From an uncultured Eubacteriales bacterium (GTDB lineage: Bacteria > Bacillota > Clostridia > Christensenellales > Aristaeellaceae), in contig URUF01000002.1 in assembly GCA_900550955.1 (NCBI GenBank), positions 35,444-99,443 on the forward strand: a stretch of DNA of 64,000 nucleotides. Direction: 5' to 3'. Positions 61,595-64,000 of the stretch are shown here, one piece after another. The translations under genes and the position numbers were made by a program. Within the stretch, counting starts at the first letter, position 1; each line of letters starts with the position of its first letter. The notes under the pieces were generated by a model. That model searched no databases. It was given only the letters and a program-made list of their open reading frames with translations, and was not told the origin of the DNA.

Positions 61595-61667
61595 GAATGC
61601 CTGAAAAGCGAGCCACTGCTTTGCGCGAACCCCCACAATTCTGTTTCATAAGGGAAAGGAGATTCGT

Positions 61668-62765
61668 ATGACACGACAGGAGGAACTACAAATTAAGCTA
61701 GACCGGCTGCACACGCTGCTGGAGCGGCGCGGGTTGGACGCGGTATATCTAAAGCGGCAGGACAATTTTGCCTGGCTTACCTGCGGCGGCATCAACTATG
61801 TTGGCCTGGGCGAAATGGGCAACTGCGGCCTGCTGGTTACCAGGGACGGCCGCTACGCGATTACCAACAACATAGAAGCGCCCCGCATGCGCGATGAAGA
61901 AAAGCTGGAAGAAATGGGCTTCGCCATTCATGCCGCCACCTGGTATGAAACGGCCTTTGAAGGCGAAACGCTTGGAAAGCTCGTGCCCTCCGGCAAGATC
62001 GGCTATGATTTTGGAACCCAAACCAACGTTGCCAACGATGTAAAGCTGCTGCGCTTCTCCCTTACGCAGGCAGAGGTGGAGCGCTATAAAGAAGGCGGCT
62101 ATCTTACGGCGCGCGCAATTGAGGAAACCATCTCCAGCGTGCGCCCGGGCGACACCGAGCATCAAACGGTGGGCCGCTTGGTGGGCATCATCCGTTCCCA
62201 TGGCATGGATGTGGTATCGGCCATGTGCGCTGGCGACGAGCGCATCTCCAATTACCGCCATCCCGTGCCCACCGACAATGTGATTCGCGAGCGCGTGCAG
62301 CTGGGCGGCAACATGCGCTACAAGGGCCTGATTATTTGTTGCACGCGCCTGCTGAATTTTGCGCCCATTACGGAAAAGCTGCGCAAGCAATACCGCGCTA
62401 ACGTAGAGATTGACTGCACGCTGATGGCGGCCTCCAAGCCGGGCAATACCTTCGTTTCCGCTTTGGAGGCAGGGCGCGCGGCGTATGAGGCGCGCGGCTA
62501 TGGCGAGGAGTTCAAGCGCCACCACCAGGGCGGCCCCATCGGCTACGCCGGCCGCGATTACCGCGTTGACTTCTCCACCCCCGGCGTAATTGCCGAAAAC
62601 CAGGCCTTCTGCTGGAATCCTTCCATCACCGGCACAAAGAGCGAGGATACGGTGATTTCCACCTCCAATGGCGTGGTGCATGTTTCACGTCCGATCATCG
62701 CCCCCAAGATGGAGCTGGAAATTGAGGGGCAAAAGTTTGTGCGTCCCGATTTGTGGCAGGCTTAA
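61668..62765 (+). CDS. M24-family (Xaa-Pro peptidase-like) protein, metal site degraded
   Basis: The 365-residue protein has a creatinase-like N-terminal domain (1-130) and a pita-bread M24 domain. Of the five usual metal ligands, the His (HHQGG) and the final Glu (SEDT) are recognisable, but the VDxG and DxTRT aspartates are replaced (QLGGN, ICCTRL) and the central Glu is Asn (FCWNPSI). It therefore should not be a metallopeptidase. Some M24 relatives (creatinase, DddP) act on small molecules without or with altered metal. It precedes the Gfo/Idh gene by 25 bases. Confidence 0.8.
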   Translation: MTRQEELQIKLDRLHTLLERRGLDAVYLKRQDNFAWLTCGGINYVGLGEMGNCGLLVTRDGRYAITNNIEAPRMRDEEKLEEMGFAIHAATWYETAFEGETLGKLVPSGKIGYDFGTQTNVANDVKLLRFSLTQAEVERYKEGGYLTARAIEETISSVRPGDTEHQTVGRLVGIIRSHGMDVVSAMCAGDERISNYRHPVPTDNVIRERVQLGGNMRYKGLIICCTRLLNFAPITEKLRKQYRANVEIDCTLMAASKPGNTFVSALEAGRAAYEARGYGEEFKRHHQGGPIGYAGRDYRVDFSTPGVIAENQAFCWNPSITGTKSEDTVISTSNGVVHVSRPIIAPKMELEIEGQKFVRPDLWQA

Positions 62766-62790
62766 GTAATGAAATGAGAGGTTGAAGAAA

Positions 62791-63951
62791 ATGAGCAAGC
62801 TGGGCATTGCGATTATTGGCACCGGCGCTGTATCCGCCGTTCACGCGCAGGGATATTTGACGCTTGATGATTGTGAGCTGAAGGTGCTGTGCGATACCAA
62901 CGTATCCAAGGCGGAAAAGCTGGCGGCTACATTGGACGCTCCTGTTGAAATTTGCACGGATTATCACGAGGTGTTTGCCCGCTCGGATATTGACGCGGTA
63001 TCCATTTGCCTTCCTCCGGCGCTGCATTGCCAGGTGACGTGCGACGCGCTGAACGCCGGTAAGCATGTAATGGTGGAAAAGCCCATGGCGCCCTCCCTGG
63101 AGGAGTGCGACAGGATGATTGAGGCCGCCCAGCGCAACGGAAAGCTGCTGTGCGTGGTGTCCAACAACCGCTTCAAAACGCCTGCCATGAAGGTAAAGCA
63201 GATGCTGCGTGAGGAAGCGGGCGGAAAGCTTTTGTATACTACGGTAAATTCCATCTGGTGGCGCGGCGGCAACTATTATGATCTGGCCTGGCGCGGCACA
63301 TGGGAAAAGGAGTGCGGCGGCTGCACCACCAGCCATGCCGTGCACCATATCGACCTGATGCAGTGGATGCTTGGCATGCCCCAGACCGTAACGGCTGTGA
63401 TTGGCAACGTAGGGCATGACAACTCCGAATGCGAGGACTATGCGGTAGCTGTATTCCAGTACCCTGGCATGGTAGCGCAGCTTTCCACAAATATCGTTTC
63501 CCATGGCGAGGAGCAGGAGCTTGTGTTCCAAACGGAAAAGGGCAGGCTGTCCATTCCGTGGCGCACGGTGTCCTATAAGCCCCTGTGCAACGGTTTCCCC
63601 GTTGAGGATGAGGAAGCGCACGATAGGCTCGCGGCCCGGTATGCGCAGCTGCCCGAGCTGAAGTACGAAGGCCATACGGGCGAAATCAACAACTTTATCC
63701 AGGCTATTCTTGGCAAGGAAGAGCTGCTGGTTGACGGCCAGCAGGGGCGCAACGCCATTGAGCTAATCATGGCCATGTACAAGTCCGCCGCCACGAGCAG
63801 CGCTGTGCAGCTACCCATCCAAAAGGACGATCCCTTCTACCGCCGGGAAACCATGACTGCCTCCATGCCCAGGTTCCACAAGAAATACCGCTTTGTGGAA
63901 GCCATCCAGGACGCGCCTCCCATCAGCTTTGGCAGGGATATGGGCAAATAA
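62791..63951 (+). CDS. Gfo/Idh/MocA-family oxidoreductase
   Basis: The 386-residue protein has an NAD(P)-binding start (GIAIIGTGAVSAVHAQGY), the ICLPPALHCQV and EKPMAPSLEE blocks (EKP lysine) and the C-terminal fold with CTTSHAVHHIDLMQW (catalytic His). Such enzymes oxidise inositols, sugars or sugar acids. Start ATG at 62791, after GAGAGG at 62776-62781. It is co-transcribed with the M24-like gene and shares control with the TctABC operon through the operator pair. Confidence 0.92.
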   Translation: MSKLGIAIIGTGAVSAVHAQGYLTLDDCELKVLCDTNVSKAEKLAATLDAPVEICTDYHEVFARSDIDAVSICLPPALHCQVTCDALNAGKHVMVEKPMAPSLEECDRMIEAAQRNGKLLCVVSNNRFKTPAMKVKQMLREEAGGKLLYTTVNSIWWRGGNYYDLAWRGTWEKECGGCTTSHAVHHIDLMQWMLGMPQTVTAVIGNVGHDNSECEDYAVAVFQYPGMVAQLSTNIVSHGEEQELVFQTEKGRLSIPWRTVSYKPLCNGFPVEDEEAHDRLAARYAQLPELKYEGHTGEINNFIQAILGKEELLVDGQQGRNAIELIMAMYKSAATSSAVQLPIQKDDPFYRRETMTASMPRFHKKYRFVEAIQDAPPISFGRDMGK

Positions 63952-64000
63952 TTCCTGATGGCAATATAAAATCCCGCGCCGCCGCAGCCGGAAAACGGCT

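Noticed and set aside
1..64000. CRISPR arrays, tRNA or rRNA genes
   Set aside because: I saw no regularly spaced repeats, tRNA cloverleaf sequences or rRNA in the gaps between genes; a tRNA scan would be needed to exclude them formally.

Overview
The window is GC-rich bacterial chromosome from a low-complexity-envelope anaerobe, most likely a Bacillota (class Clostridia) gut commensal. The reasons are family content (DUF4317, DUF4300, DUF3343 with an EF2568-type desulfurase, MutS2, a CotH/DUF4956/VTC operon, U32 peptidase, NYN-LOTUS protein), strong AGGAGG ribosome binding sites, frequent TTG/GTG starts and the absence of outer-membrane genes. Housekeeping anchors are rplM-rpsI (14.9-15.8 kb), mutS2, ispE, a shikimate kinase and a CTP synthase homologue. 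No rRNA, tRNA or CRISPR array was recognised.

Layout. 0-2.4 kb: the end of a metallo-beta-lactamase-fold gene, an ATC-hydrolase-family gene, and a leftward membrane protein/hydrolase pair behind a near-consensus promoter with a leader terminator. 2.6-9.5 kb: a leftward five-gene operon (DUF1566 exported protein, MBOAT acyltransferase, DHHW protein, transglutaminase lipoprotein, DXS-like synthase) divergent from a MerR regulator, with a palindromic operator between them. 9.5-10.2 kb: gene-poor, hairpin-rich. 10.2-15.8 kb: DUF3343 and desulfurase pair, PucR-type regulator, S41 protease, an IS30 transposase remnant, then L13-S9. 16-22 kb: NYN protein, a lone tyrosine integrase, then an RpiB-like isomerase with a complete TRAP transporter. 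22-29.4 kb: MATE transporter, DUF4317, PepSY, phosphofructokinase, YdcF, pentapeptide-repeat and DUF4300 proteins.

29.4-38.1 kb: a leftward VWA-PP2C-kinase signalling triad beside a rightward CotH kinase, DUF4956 and VTC polyphosphate polymerase operon. 38.1-49 kb: shikimate kinase, a two-component system, mutS2, U32 peptidase, cyclophilin, ispE and small conserved genes. 49.1-51.9 kb: a CTP synthase homologue whose glutaminase nucleophile is missing, followed by a methyltransferase-like gene.

51.9-64 kb looks like one catabolic region for organic or sugar acids. It holds a FadR-type GntR regulator, a two-flavoprotein plus DUF1667 oxidoreductase operon, a GntR/LacI-type regulator, a LarA-like (DUF2088) enzyme translationally coupled to a TctABC tricarboxylate-type transporter, and a divergent M24-like protein plus Gfo/Idh dehydrogenase. 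The divergent promoters at 61.3-61.7 kb carry two copies of one inverted-repeat operator.

The observations I rate highest are the nucleophile-less CTP synthase, the VWA/PP2C/kinase triad, the DXS paralogue in an acyltransferase operon, and the paired operators of the organic-acid region. All functional assignments come from reading motifs by eye; no database search was possible.
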